A stretch of 64,000 nt of DNA from Lachnospiraceae bacterium (GTDB lineage: Bacteria > Bacillota > Clostridia > Lachnospirales > Lachnospiraceae): the NCBI GenBank assembly GCA_014804675.1, contig JAAUZH010000012.1:74524-138523 (forward strand), written 5' to 3'. A program made the position numbers and the translations under genes. Shown here in pieces: positions 35,709 to 43,609 of this stretch; within the stretch, counting starts at the first letter, position 1, and each line of letters opens with the position of its first letter. The notes below the pieces were generated by a model. The model saw nothing but the letters and a program-made list of their open reading frames with translations, did no database searches and was not told where the DNA came from.

Positions 35709-36929
35709 TTGAGGGAAATTGATATTAGAAGTAAATGCAGAGTAAATTCGAATTACGAAATGGATACATTTGTTGGCTTGAGATGTAGTGATGGAGATAT
35801 TAGTATTAATTTCCCGATAGGTTACCATATTTCGGATGACAATAAGGAATTGCGGAAAGACATTATGCTGTTATTTACAACGCTTTCTGTAAATACAGAA
35901 AGAAAGGAATCAGAGTTGCTGGGGCAGGAAAACAGCTTTGATGAAGTAGAATTCCCACTGCAATCATATATGTATATCATTAAAGATTTTTTTGCGAGAG
36001 GATGTTACAGAGAACAGGAAGTTTCGTATAAGGTTGCAAAAACAGGTAAGATAAATTGGAACAGAACAATTAAAACGCAAAAACCTTATGTGCAGGATAA
36101 TGAGGTGTTCTACCTTGATTTTGTTTCAAAGAAGAGCAGTATAAAAGAAAATGAGCTGATCACATTAGTGCATGAATATTGTGTGTATGAAAGTTTTGAA
36201 CGAATTGGGTGGCTTTTTACGAAGGTAATGCCTAAGAAACCAAGAATAGCTAAAAGAGAAAAAGTATTTAGGACAGTTCTTAAAGAAAAGATCTCCAGCA
36301 CCTTTAACGATAGAAACAGAATGCTTTTTAGGCATATGTTGGCAATAATTGATTTTGAAGGTGACAAGGATTCAGATAAGAATTATTGGTACGGAACACA
36401 TCGTTTTGAATATGTTTGGGAAAAGATGATTGATAAAGTATTTGGTATTGAAAATAAAGCCGACTATTTCCCGAAGACAATCTGGTATGTGAATGGTAAC
36501 AGATATGATAATGCTTCATTGGAGCCAGACACTATTATGCTGTATGGAAATAATGTGTATATTCTTGATGCTAAATACTATAAATATGGGGTTACTGGTA
36601 AGGCCTGGGATTTGCCAGAGTCTATATCCATTAATAAGCAGATTACATATGGGGAATATGTGGCTAATGAACAAAAATTTAAGAAAATACATGGTAATGA
36701 CATGAAGGTTTATAATGCATTTCTTATGCCATTTGATTCCTTGAAAAGCAAATATTTAGGTAGTCCGGAAATCCTAAAAGTAGGTACTGCAGTTAGTAAC
36801 TGGAAAGATAATTTTGAAGAATATCAAAAAATCCAAGGTATTCTTATAGATGTCAAGACTTTGATGAATATAAATGTACGTCAGGAAATGAAAGAAATAG
36901 AAAAACTGGCGAAATTGATTGAAAGCTGA
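35709..36929 (+). CDS. McrC/LlaJI-type restriction endonuclease subunit (R2)
   Basis: A 406-residue nuclease subunit. A PD-(D/E)xK core is visible as D274 (EPDTIMLYG) and D287-A-K289 (YILDAKYYKYG), the arrangement of LlaJI R2/McrC proteins. The N-terminal half probably contacts the McrB-like ring. The start is TTG with GGTGGTGA 6 bases upstream, 11 bp after R1. With M1, M2 and R1 this completes a LlaJI/BsuMI-like NTP-dependent type II system. Confidence 0.88.
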   Translation: MREIDIRSKCRVNSNYEMDTFVGLRCSDGDISINFPIGYHISDDNKELRKDIMLLFTTLSVNTERKESELLGQENSFDEVEFPLQSYMYIIKDFFARGCYREQEVSYKVAKTGKINWNRTIKTQKPYVQDNEVFYLDFVSKKSSIKENELITLVHEYCVYESFERIGWLFTKVMPKKPRIAKREKVFRTVLKEKISSTFNDRNRMLFRHMLAIIDFEGDKDSDKNYWYGTHRFEYVWEKMIDKVFGIENKADYFPKTIWYVNGNRYDNASLEPDTIMLYGNNVYILDAKYYKYGVTGKAWDLPESISINKQITYGEYVANEQKFKKIHGNDMKVYNAFLMPFDSLKSKYLGSPEILKVGTAVSNWKDNFEEYQKIQGILIDVKTLMNINVRQEMKEIEKLAKLIES

Positions 36930-36945
36930 TTGTTGAGGTGATTTT

Positions 36946-37383
36946 GTGGCAGATGTTTTAACAAAAGAGCAGCGACATAAGAATATGAAAAATATCCATG
37001 GAAAAAATACAAAGATTGAAGTTATTTTAAGGAAAGCTTTGTGGAATAAAGGATACCGCTATCGCAAGAATTATAAAAAGCTTCCGGGAAGTCCGGATAT
37101 TGTACTGACAAAGTATAAAATAGCGATTTTTTGTGATGGGGAGTTCTTTCACGGAAAGGATTGGGAAGTATTAAAACCAAGGCTGGAGAAAAGTAATAAC
37201 AGTGAATTTTGGATTAGTAAAATATCCCGTAATAGAGAACGGGACGATGAAATAAACAAGAGATTACTGTTTGAAGGATGGACTGTTATACGGTTTTGGG
37301 GTGATGATATAAAGAAGCATACGGATGAGTGTGTGAAGGTTGTTGAAGAGGCGATTTTTGACATTTTCGCAAGTGAAGATTAA
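36946..37383 (+). CDS. vsr: Vsr-type DNA mismatch endonuclease
   Basis: A 145-residue very-short-patch repair nuclease that nicks next to T:G mismatches produced by deamination of 5-methylcytosine. Seen: NMKNIHGKNTKIEVILRKALWNKGYRYRKN, GSPDIVLTKYKIAIFCDGEFFHGKDW and RDDEINKRLLFEGWTVIRFW, the standard Vsr blocks. The zinc-ligand cysteine of the E. coli form (HGCFWHGHxC) is replaced (DGEFFHGKDW). GTG start with GAGGTG upstream. It serves the two (or three) cytosine methylases beside it. Confidence 0.93.
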   Translation: MADVLTKEQRHKNMKNIHGKNTKIEVILRKALWNKGYRYRKNYKKLPGSPDIVLTKYKIAIFCDGEFFHGKDWEVLKPRLEKSNNSEFWISKISRNRERDDEINKRLLFEGWTVIRFWGDDIKKHTDECVKVVEEAIFDIFASED

Positions 37384-37415
37384 CCAAATGAGTGAAATAT
37401 AGTATTTCTTTTTTG

Positions 37416-37435
37416 TGTCTGGTATAAACTAGACA
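37416..37435 (+). promoter_or_regulatory. Inverted repeat around an extended -10
   Basis: TGTCT-ggtataaact-AGACA straddles TGGTATAAA (extended -10, 37421-37428) upstream of the gene at 37453. A regulator bound here would block transcription of module B's first gene. No good -35 is present. Confidence 0.45.
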
Positions 37436-37452
37436 AAAAGGAGGGAACTATA

Positions 37453-37770
37453 TTGGAACTGTATTTTTTTAGAAATGTATCAAACTATAATGAACTGAAA
37501 GAAAAAACGGAAAAAGCATATAAAAGAAATTCTGTAAATAAGCGAAAAGCTAATATTGTAAAAACCATAAATCTGAAAGAGGAAAATACAAATCATTATT
37601 TTGAAAAAATAAACAGTGATAATCAATATGTGATTGAGAATGTAGAATTAATGAAAATTAAGGATGGCGTATGGAATTGCATAGAATTGGTTGCAGAAGA
37701 TAAAGCAATGATAGTGATGGCAGATGGTTATCCGTATGCTAAATTCGTAGCTTTAAAATCTGGAAATTGA
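37453..37770 (+). CDS. Small unknown protein at the head of module B
   Basis: I do not recognise this 105-residue protein. It starts at TTG with GGAGGG 8 bases upstream. The N-terminal half is basic and helical (ELKEKTEKAYKRNSVNKRKANIVKTI), the C-terminal half is beta-rich with two short strands (VWNCIELVAEDKAMIVMADGYPYAKFVALKS). It has no membrane segment. It lies behind an inverted repeat and 62 bp before the third methyltransferase, the place of a controller or accessory gene. Confidence 0.6.
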   Translation: MELYFFRNVSNYNELKEKTEKAYKRNSVNKRKANIVKTINLKEENTNHYFEKINSDNQYVIENVELMKIKDGVWNCIELVAEDKAMIVMADGYPYAKFVALKSGN

Positions 37771-37795
37771 CTGAAATGGTTAATTTTGATACAAT
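37767..37795 (+). promoter_or_regulatory. Promoter of the methyltransferase-GHKL-REC operon
   Basis: TTGACT, 17-bp spacer, TACAAT, overlapping the end of the small upstream gene. Confidence 0.65.
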
Positions 37796-37832
37796 TTAAA
37801 CTAGATTGTTTTATACATTAAGGAGGAAAGGT

Positions 37833-39032
37833 ATGTATGTTGATTTGTTCGCAGGATGTGGAGGGCTTTCATTAGGACTCTGGAAATCTGGATGGACCGG
37901 CTTATTTGCTGTAGAAAAAAATGTGGATGCCTTTTCTACATTGCAACAAAATCTGATAGTGAATAGAGCACATTTTCAATGGCCGAACTGGTTGCCGCAA
38001 ACAAATTTAGATATTAATGTGCTCTTAAAAGATTACGAGAATGAGCTAATTGGATTAAGAGGTCAAGTGCAGTTGTTAGTTGGTGGTCCTCCGTGTCAAG
38101 GTTTTTCGATGGCTGGAAAAAGAACAGGAAATGATATAAGAAATCGCTTATATAATTCGTATATAAAGTTTGTTGAAATCATTGAACCAGAAATGCTATT
38201 TTTTGAAAATGTTCACGGATTTACGGTTGGCTTTAATAGGAAGTATAAAGGTAAAAAAACGAAAGGAGAACCATATTCACAAAAATTGATAAGACAACTA
38301 AAAAAATTAGGATATGATGTAGGATATAAAGTTATACTAATGTCGGAATATGGTGTGCCACAGAAGCGTAAACGTTTTATATTATTTGCAACAAAAAGAG
38401 GAGTGGCAAAGACATTTTTTGAAATGTTATCTCAAAGACGTGATGATTTTTTATTAACAAGAGGAATTCATGTGCCTGTAACTATAAGTGAGGCAATCGG
38501 AGATTTGGAGAGACGGCATGGACAAGTTCAAAGCGTCGATTCCCCTAGATTTATGAATGGAATATATGGTGACATTACATCAACATATCAGGCATTGATG
38601 AGAGCAGAAATTGATTCGCTGGCAATACCTGATAGCCACAGATTCGCAAATCCTAAGCAAGAAACAATAGAATTGTTTGAGCATTTAATGAATGCTTCAG
38701 ATGAAGCTATAAGAATAACACCTAAAATGGGTTTGGTAGAAGGGTTGAAGAAAAGGGGTGTAACACCCTTGAAAATTGATTCCGTATGTTCAACTATAAC
38801 GTCAATTCCTGATGATTTTATACATTATTCGGAACCAAGAATAATGACAGTAAGAGAAAGTGCAAGAATTCAAAGTTTTCCAGATGATTATATTTTCTTA
38901 GGGAAATATACAACTGGAGGAGAACGTAGGAAGTATGATGTTCCAAGATATACTCAGGTGGCAAATGCTGTACCTCCATTGTTCGCAGAACAAGTTGGAT
39001 TAGTTTTACGGGAGATGATTGATAATGAGTGA
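37833..39032 (+). CDS. C5-cytosine DNA methyltransferase (module B)
   Basis: A 399-residue 5-methylcytosine methyltransferase, distinct from the two in module A. Motifs: I YVDLFAGCGGLSLGL, IV GGPPCQGFSMAGKRTGNDIRNRLY, VI FFENVHGF, VIII VPQKRKRFILFA, IX MTVRESARIQSFPDDYIF, X TQVANAVPPLFA. ATG 37833 has AGGAGG 6 bases upstream. It overlaps the GHKL gene by 8 bp. There is no restriction nuclease of usual type directly after it; the partners are a sensor-like ATPase and a receiver/HEPN protein. Confidence 0.95.
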   Translation: MYVDLFAGCGGLSLGLWKSGWTGLFAVEKNVDAFSTLQQNLIVNRAHFQWPNWLPQTNLDINVLLKDYENELIGLRGQVQLLVGGPPCQGFSMAGKRTGNDIRNRLYNSYIKFVEIIEPEMLFFENVHGFTVGFNRKYKGKKTKGEPYSQKLIRQLKKLGYDVGYKVILMSEYGVPQKRKRFILFATKRGVAKTFFEMLSQRRDDFLLTRGIHVPVTISEAIGDLERRHGQVQSVDSPRFMNGIYGDITSTYQALMRAEIDSLAIPDSHRFANPKQETIELFEHLMNASDEAIRITPKMGLVEGLKKRGVTPLKIDSVCSTITSIPDDFIHYSEPRIMTVRESARIQSFPDDYIFLGKYTTGGERRKYDVPRYTQVANAVPPLFAEQVGLVLREMIDNE

Positions 39033-41268
39033 AAAACTCCATTTTAAAGTTAGTGCTGGACTTAAGAATATTATTGGCAAAGAATTAATAAACGATAAAT
39101 TTATTGCGATATTTGAATTGGTAAAGAATTCATATGATGCTGGAGCAAGAGATGTTACCATTAAATTTAAAAACATATATTCAGATGAGGCAAAAATATA
39201 TATTATTGATGATGGAAAGGGTATGTCAAAACAAGAGATAATTGATAAATGGTTATTTGTTGCGTATTCTGAAAAGAAAAATAGTACATACAGAGACAAT
39301 ATAAAATTTAGAAGAAATTATGCCGGCGCTAAAGGTGTTGGCAGATTTTCGTGCGATAGATTAGGAGAAACTGTTGAGTTATTGTCTAAAACCAATAAAG
39401 ATATTAGAACGAACAGTGTTACAATAAATTGGAATGAATTTGAAGATGCGGATACAAAAGAATTTCAGAATATTGAAGTGCTGTATGATGATTTGCAAAG
39501 TGATTTAATAGAGGATCAAGGTACCATAATTAAGATTTGCGGGTTGAGAGAGAAATGGAATAGAGAAGAATTGTTACAGTTAAAAAAATCATTAACACAA
39601 CTTGTAAATCCAGAAGCAAGTGAAAATTATGATATGTTTAACATTATTTTGGATGTTGAAGAGGAAAATGAAAATGATCAAAAATTAAAAGACAAAGATA
39701 ATGTTTTTGATAAAGATATCGTAAATGGCAGGATAGTTAACCATGTGTTTGATGTATTGAATATAAAAACAACAAAAATAACTGCTACCATATCTGAGGA
39801 TGGAAAGAAGATTACGACAACCTTGAATGATAGGGGAATACAGTTATTTGAAATAGAAGAAAAAAACAGATATAGCATTAAAAATATTAAAGGTACTGTG
39901 TATAGTTTAAATAGAGCTGCGAAAATTAATTTTACAAGAATGATGGGAATAGAATCTGTAAATTATGGTAGCATTTTTATATATAAAAATGGATTTAGGG
40001 TATATCCTTATGGTGAACCAGAAAAAGATTTTATGAATATTGATAGAAGAAAAGCTCAAGGATATAATCGATATTTGGGTACCAGAGAGATAAGTGGTAG
40101 AATAGATATTTTTGGAGATAATAAAGGGTTTGTTGAAACTTCTAGTAGGAATAATGGTTTTATTTCATCTTATGAAACTGCTGAATTGGAAGATTTTTTT
40201 TATGAATACTTATTAAAGCCCCTTGAAAAGTATGTGGTTAACATTATTCATTGGGGCGAAGAGGTCATAGATAATAAAAATTTGGCAACTATAATGGATG
40301 GGTATGACGATCTGGAAGCAGTATTAAAAAAAATTAAGGCGAGATTTAAACCAGAATTATTGTTAAAAGCAACATATAATGAAGAATTAACAGAAGTTAT
40401 TTTAGAACATACAGAAAAGAAAAAGAGCTTTGAAATTGAAGAGCTAAAAAAAATAGCAAGAGAAAAAGCGGATATAGAGTTGCTCATGCAAGCTGATAAA
40501 GTGGAAAAGGAAACCGAAAAGTTAAAGAAAGAGGTAATTGTAAACCGAAAAGAATTACAGCAAGAAGTAAAAGAGCATGAGAAAACAAAAAAGGAACTTG
40601 AAGTAACTCAAAAGCAAGTTGGGGTTTTACAATCTCGAGCAGATGTATCCGTTGATAATGCAATTGATGCAATGCATATTATGAAAACTTATGCCGACTC
40701 TATAGATTCTAATATAGAAGAAATTATGGACATGGTTCGAAGCGGTGACGAAATAGAAGAAATTTTACCAGTATTTCATGAAATTAGACAAACATGTTCT
40801 AAAATTCTAAACACATATAATTTGGTTATTAATACTGAATATAAGGCAGATACTGGAAATAAGAAAATGGATATTGTAAAGTTTACAAAAACATATATTG
40901 AAAAACATTGGAGTCATAAATTGCAGGTTGATGTACTTGGGGTTGATTTAATGGAAATTATGTTTAATCCACTAGAATTTAGTATTATCATTGACAATAT
41001 AGCAGACAATTCCAGAAAAGCCAATGCTAGTAAACTGCAAATTATTTTTGAAAACGATGGAAATAATAATGACATTATTTGGCTTGATGATGGTTATGGT
41101 TTGAAAGAAGATGTTAATAATACGAAGGTCTTTGAACAAGGCTTTACCACCACAAACGGTACAGGGATTGGATTGTATACCGTGAAAAAGTATGCGAAAA
41201 AAATGAATGCTATAGTAATTGTAGATGAAGAGTGGAAAGATGGTTTTAAACTATTGATGAGGTTTTGA
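39025..41268 (+). CDS. Double GHKL ATPase: MORC/MutL/Hsp90-like plus histidine-kinase-like domain
   Basis: A 747-residue soluble protein with two ATP-binding domains. N-terminal GHKL: E31-L-V-K-N35-S-Y-D-A, I-D-D63-G-K-G66-M, and the lid GAKGVGRFS (101-109), as in MutL/MORC/Hsp90-like ATPases. After about 350 residues of transducer-like and beta sequence comes a coiled coil (about 470-545). The C-terminal HATPase has an N-box (IDNIADNSRKANA; N658, N662), G1 LDDGYG (688-692) and G2 GTGIGL (712-717). H551 or H585 upstream could be a phosphorylation site. No membrane segment, so an intracellular sensor. Coupled to a receiver-domain gene by overlap. Confidence 0.85.
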   Translation: MSEKLHFKVSAGLKNIIGKELINDKFIAIFELVKNSYDAGARDVTIKFKNIYSDEAKIYIIDDGKGMSKQEIIDKWLFVAYSEKKNSTYRDNIKFRRNYAGAKGVGRFSCDRLGETVELLSKTNKDIRTNSVTINWNEFEDADTKEFQNIEVLYDDLQSDLIEDQGTIIKICGLREKWNREELLQLKKSLTQLVNPEASENYDMFNIILDVEEENENDQKLKDKDNVFDKDIVNGRIVNHVFDVLNIKTTKITATISEDGKKITTTLNDRGIQLFEIEEKNRYSIKNIKGTVYSLNRAAKINFTRMMGIESVNYGSIFIYKNGFRVYPYGEPEKDFMNIDRRKAQGYNRYLGTREISGRIDIFGDNKGFVETSSRNNGFISSYETAELEDFFYEYLLKPLEKYVVNIIHWGEEVIDNKNLATIMDGYDDLEAVLKKIKARFKPELLLKATYNEELTEVILEHTEKKKSFEIEELKKIAREKADIELLMQADKVEKETEKLKKEVIVNRKELQQEVKEHEKTKKELEVTQKQVGVLQSRADVSVDNAIDAMHIMKTYADSIDSNIEEIMDMVRSGDEIEEILPVFHEIRQTCSKILNTYNLVINTEYKADTGNKKMDIVKFTKTYIEKHWSHKLQVDVLGVDLMEIMFNPLEFSIIIDNIADNSRKANASKLQIIFENDGNNNDIIWLDDGYGLKEDVNNTKVFEQGFTTTNGTGIGLYTVKKYAKKMNAIVIVDEEWKDGFKLLMRF

Positions 41269-41270
41269 TT

Positions 41271-42275
41271 ATGGATTTGGCATTTAGAATAATTTGGTTT
41301 GAAGACGTTGATGAGTGGTATAACACTACATCACGAAGAGTATCCAGATACATTAAGGATAAAAATTTTAAAGTTGAAATAAAGCGAGTTGAAAAGGCTT
41401 CTGATTTTGTGATAGAGAAATATCAGATTCAAAATTATGATTTGCTTATAGTTGATTATGAATTGGAAAAGATATATGAGCCAGATGGTGTGAAAAGTAT
41501 CTATGGTTCAGAGATAATTCGTATGATTAGAAGTGGTAATTTTGTAAATGATGTTTTGTTTTATTCAAGCCATGGATTTGATGTTATTAGTGATGTAATG
41601 AAACAGGAAGGATTACAAGGAGTTTTTGTTGCGGATAGAGATAATGGTGAATTTCTCGAAATGGTTAAGTTGCTTATAGATAAAGCTGTAAGAAGAGCTG
41701 ACAATCTAATAAATATCAGAGGAGTTGTTATGGATACAACCAGTGAGTTTGATAATAAAATTCGAGATTTGATTAGTATTATTTGGCGAACTTTGGGAGA
41801 TAAAGAATCTGAGATTGTTAATGATATTAAGAAAAAAATATTGAAAGATAATATTAAGACAGCGGAAAAACTCAATGAAAAATATTTTGATATAAATGCG
41901 GACAATATTGATGCGTTGTTAAATGAAAGAGATTTTTCTGCACATAGGCAAGCGAGGTTACTAGGTTGGTGCATTGAATCAAATGAAACGTTAAAATTGA
42001 AACTTCAGGAGATATTAGAAAAATACTTGCAGACAGATAAAGAAGCGGGACAAATAAAGTTTTTTGAACTGTATAATGATGAAATTATAAAATACAGAAA
42101 TGCATTAGCACATGTTAAAAATGCGCCTTCAATTGATAGTAGAGTGATTATTGGTGAAATTGATGGGAAACAGGTACAATTTGATAAAAAACTGTGTGAT
42201 CAGTTGAGGAAAAAACTTTTAAATTATGAAAAAGCATTAGATGCTATGTATGATTATATAGAAAGTAATTGTTAA
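41271..42275 (+). CDS. Receiver-domain protein with HEPN-like C-terminal effector
   Basis: A 334-residue protein. Residues 1-140 read as a divergent response-regulator receiver: acidic E11/D12 (IWFEDVD), phospho-acceptor D62 (LLIVDYELEK), Ser99 (LFYSSHG); the usual lysine is not evident (GVFVADRD). The C-terminal 190 residues are helical and carry R276-NALA-H281 (KYRNALAHVKNA), the RX4-6H motif of HEPN ribonucleases. It overlaps the end of the GHKL gene frame. Phosphorylation or binding by the GHKL protein could release an RNA-cleaving effector; this is inference from domain order. Confidence 0.75.
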   Translation: MDLAFRIIWFEDVDEWYNTTSRRVSRYIKDKNFKVEIKRVEKASDFVIEKYQIQNYDLLIVDYELEKIYEPDGVKSIYGSEIIRMIRSGNFVNDVLFYSSHGFDVISDVMKQEGLQGVFVADRDNGEFLEMVKLLIDKAVRRADNLINIRGVVMDTTSEFDNKIRDLISIIWRTLGDKESEIVNDIKKKILKDNIKTAEKLNEKYFDINADNIDALLNERDFSAHRQARLLGWCIESNETLKLKLQEILEKYLQTDKEAGQIKFFELYNDEIIKYRNALAHVKNAPSIDSRVIIGEIDGKQVQFDKKLCDQLRKKLLNYEKALDAMYDYIESNC

Positions 42276-42760
42276 CTCGATTATTCTAACATAGATCATC
42301 GAATAATGTTTGAATAAATAATGATTGAGACCTTTGTAAGAGTTAGAGTAAAGTTTTGTAGAAAAATAAAAGATAGAAAGCACTGAATTTCTGTGTGAGT
42401 TAGGATTTAAGAGCAGCAGGGAGTGGGGAGGTAATTTTATCAGTGACGCAGATGCTGGTATTGGAAAAACGCAACAGGGAAAGGTTTGGTGATCTGGCGG
42501 ATATGCCTGTTTATAGCATTCCATATCTACAGATTAAAAAGATAACAGCATTGAAAAATCATATATGAGGATTGTAAAGAGATAAAAAATAGGATATAGT
42601 GAGGATAGTTACCAAATCTGGAACAGATCACAGGTGTATTCTGCCCATTTATTTCCGACAATAAGTTTACCCATCCATTTTTTAAAGACTTGCGAAATGA
42701 GACAATACTGAGAATAAAGTTAATCATCAGCGTTTCCCAAAGATATATCTTTTATAAAAA
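42276..42760. other. Non-coding stretch between modules B and C
   Basis: No intact gene, terminator or repeat that I can support. Short interrupted frames suggest decayed coding DNA. Confidence 0.5.
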
Positions 42761-42916
42761 AGCGATGACGAAGGCACTGATTATTATTATATGGGAAAAA
42801 TGAATCCCATCTTAGCACAAGAAACCACAAACGCTAATGGAGCGCCCATTATGAATATAAAAATGCAGCTGGAAAATCCCGTAAGAGAGGATATTTATGA
42901 ATACATAGTAGAATAA
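42761..42916 (+). pseudogene. C-terminal fragment of a DUF3427-type helicase/restriction protein
   Basis: A 51-residue frame ending at a stop reads SDDEGTDYYYMGKMNP ... LENPVREDIYEYIVE, the typical end of DUF3427 proteins (fused to SF2 helicases in defence loci). No start or upstream part of the gene survives, so this is a remnant. Confidence 0.6.
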
Positions 42917-43114
42917 AACAGAGTCAAATGGGACTGTAAATTTAGTTCGATTATCCATTTGGATGCACTCAACAGGGCATGGAAAGGCTTTGTATGTTTT
43001 GCTGTGGCAACTAAACTATGACACAAAGGCAGCATCTCCGCTCTTTTAATTATTCAGTTGTAACATATGTATTGTAACCTTGCATTATTCCGCCATCCCT
43101 TCAATGATTGGATA
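42917..43114. other. Non-coding stretch before the toxin promoter
   Basis: No gene supported. The frame of the MqsR-like protein is open from 43067 but lies upstream of its promoter. Confidence 0.4.
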
Positions 43115-43143
43115 TTGACAAAATCCAATCAAAAAGCTACACT
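43115..43143 (+). promoter_or_regulatory. Promoter of the MqsR-like/Panacea pair
   Basis: TTGACA, 17-bp spacer, TACACT. It lies inside the upstream extension of the first frame and therefore argues for a start downstream of 43145. Confidence 0.6.
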
Positions 43144-43195
43144 AATGATAGAAAAAGATAAAAAACACATCATGCGTTCTGCGGAGGATAAAGGA

Positions 43196-43582
43196 TTGAA
43201 TATAGATAAAAAAGACATAGAACAGTATCTTTCCGCTGTGAAAGAAACTGTTGGAAATGACAGATACCGGCTGGCTCGGAATGCCAAGAGACAGGATAAT
43301 ATCAATCTTTTTCTCGATTATGTTATAGATGAGGCGAAAGTGAAGGAAATCCTATTGAGTCTTACGGCAATGGATTTTTCAGAAATCCTGCAAAATGAAC
43401 ATGTGGGATATGAACATGAAAGATTGTATGTATTTGGCAAGGATGTGAAGCTCTTAGAGAGAAATGGAACGGAAGAAAAAACAGTTTCTTTATATATTAA
43501 GTTTAACAAGTTGGAGAATTATTTTGTGATTGTAATTTCATTTCATGAGCAGAAACATCCGCTTACATATTACTTCAAATAA
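43196..43582 (+). CDS. MqsR-like toxin
   Basis: A basic protein of about 128 residues from TTG 43196, which has GGAGG 8 bases upstream; the frame is open back to 43067 but a TTGACA/TACACT promoter lies within that extension. The C-terminal half (GYEHERLYVFGKDVKLLERNGTEEKTVSLYIKFNKLENYFVIVISFHEQKHPLTYYF) has the strand pattern of RelE/MqsR-fold ribonucleases. The partner's MqsA-type zinc finger supports an MqsR-like toxin, that is, an mRNA interferase. Family assignment is by context plus fold pattern. Confidence 0.6.
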   Translation: MNIDKKDIEQYLSAVKETVGNDRYRLARNAKRQDNINLFLDYVIDEAKVKEILLSLTAMDFSEILQNEHVGYEHERLYVFGKDVKLLERNGTEEKTVSLYIKFNKLENYFVIVISFHEQKHPLTYYFK

Positions 43583-43609
43583 ACAGGAGGCAAATAGGAG
43601 GTGACCATT

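Noticed and set aside
43067..43195. N-terminal 43 residues of the MqsR-like frame
   Set aside because: A TTGACA-17-TACACT promoter lies inside and there is no RBS at 43067.
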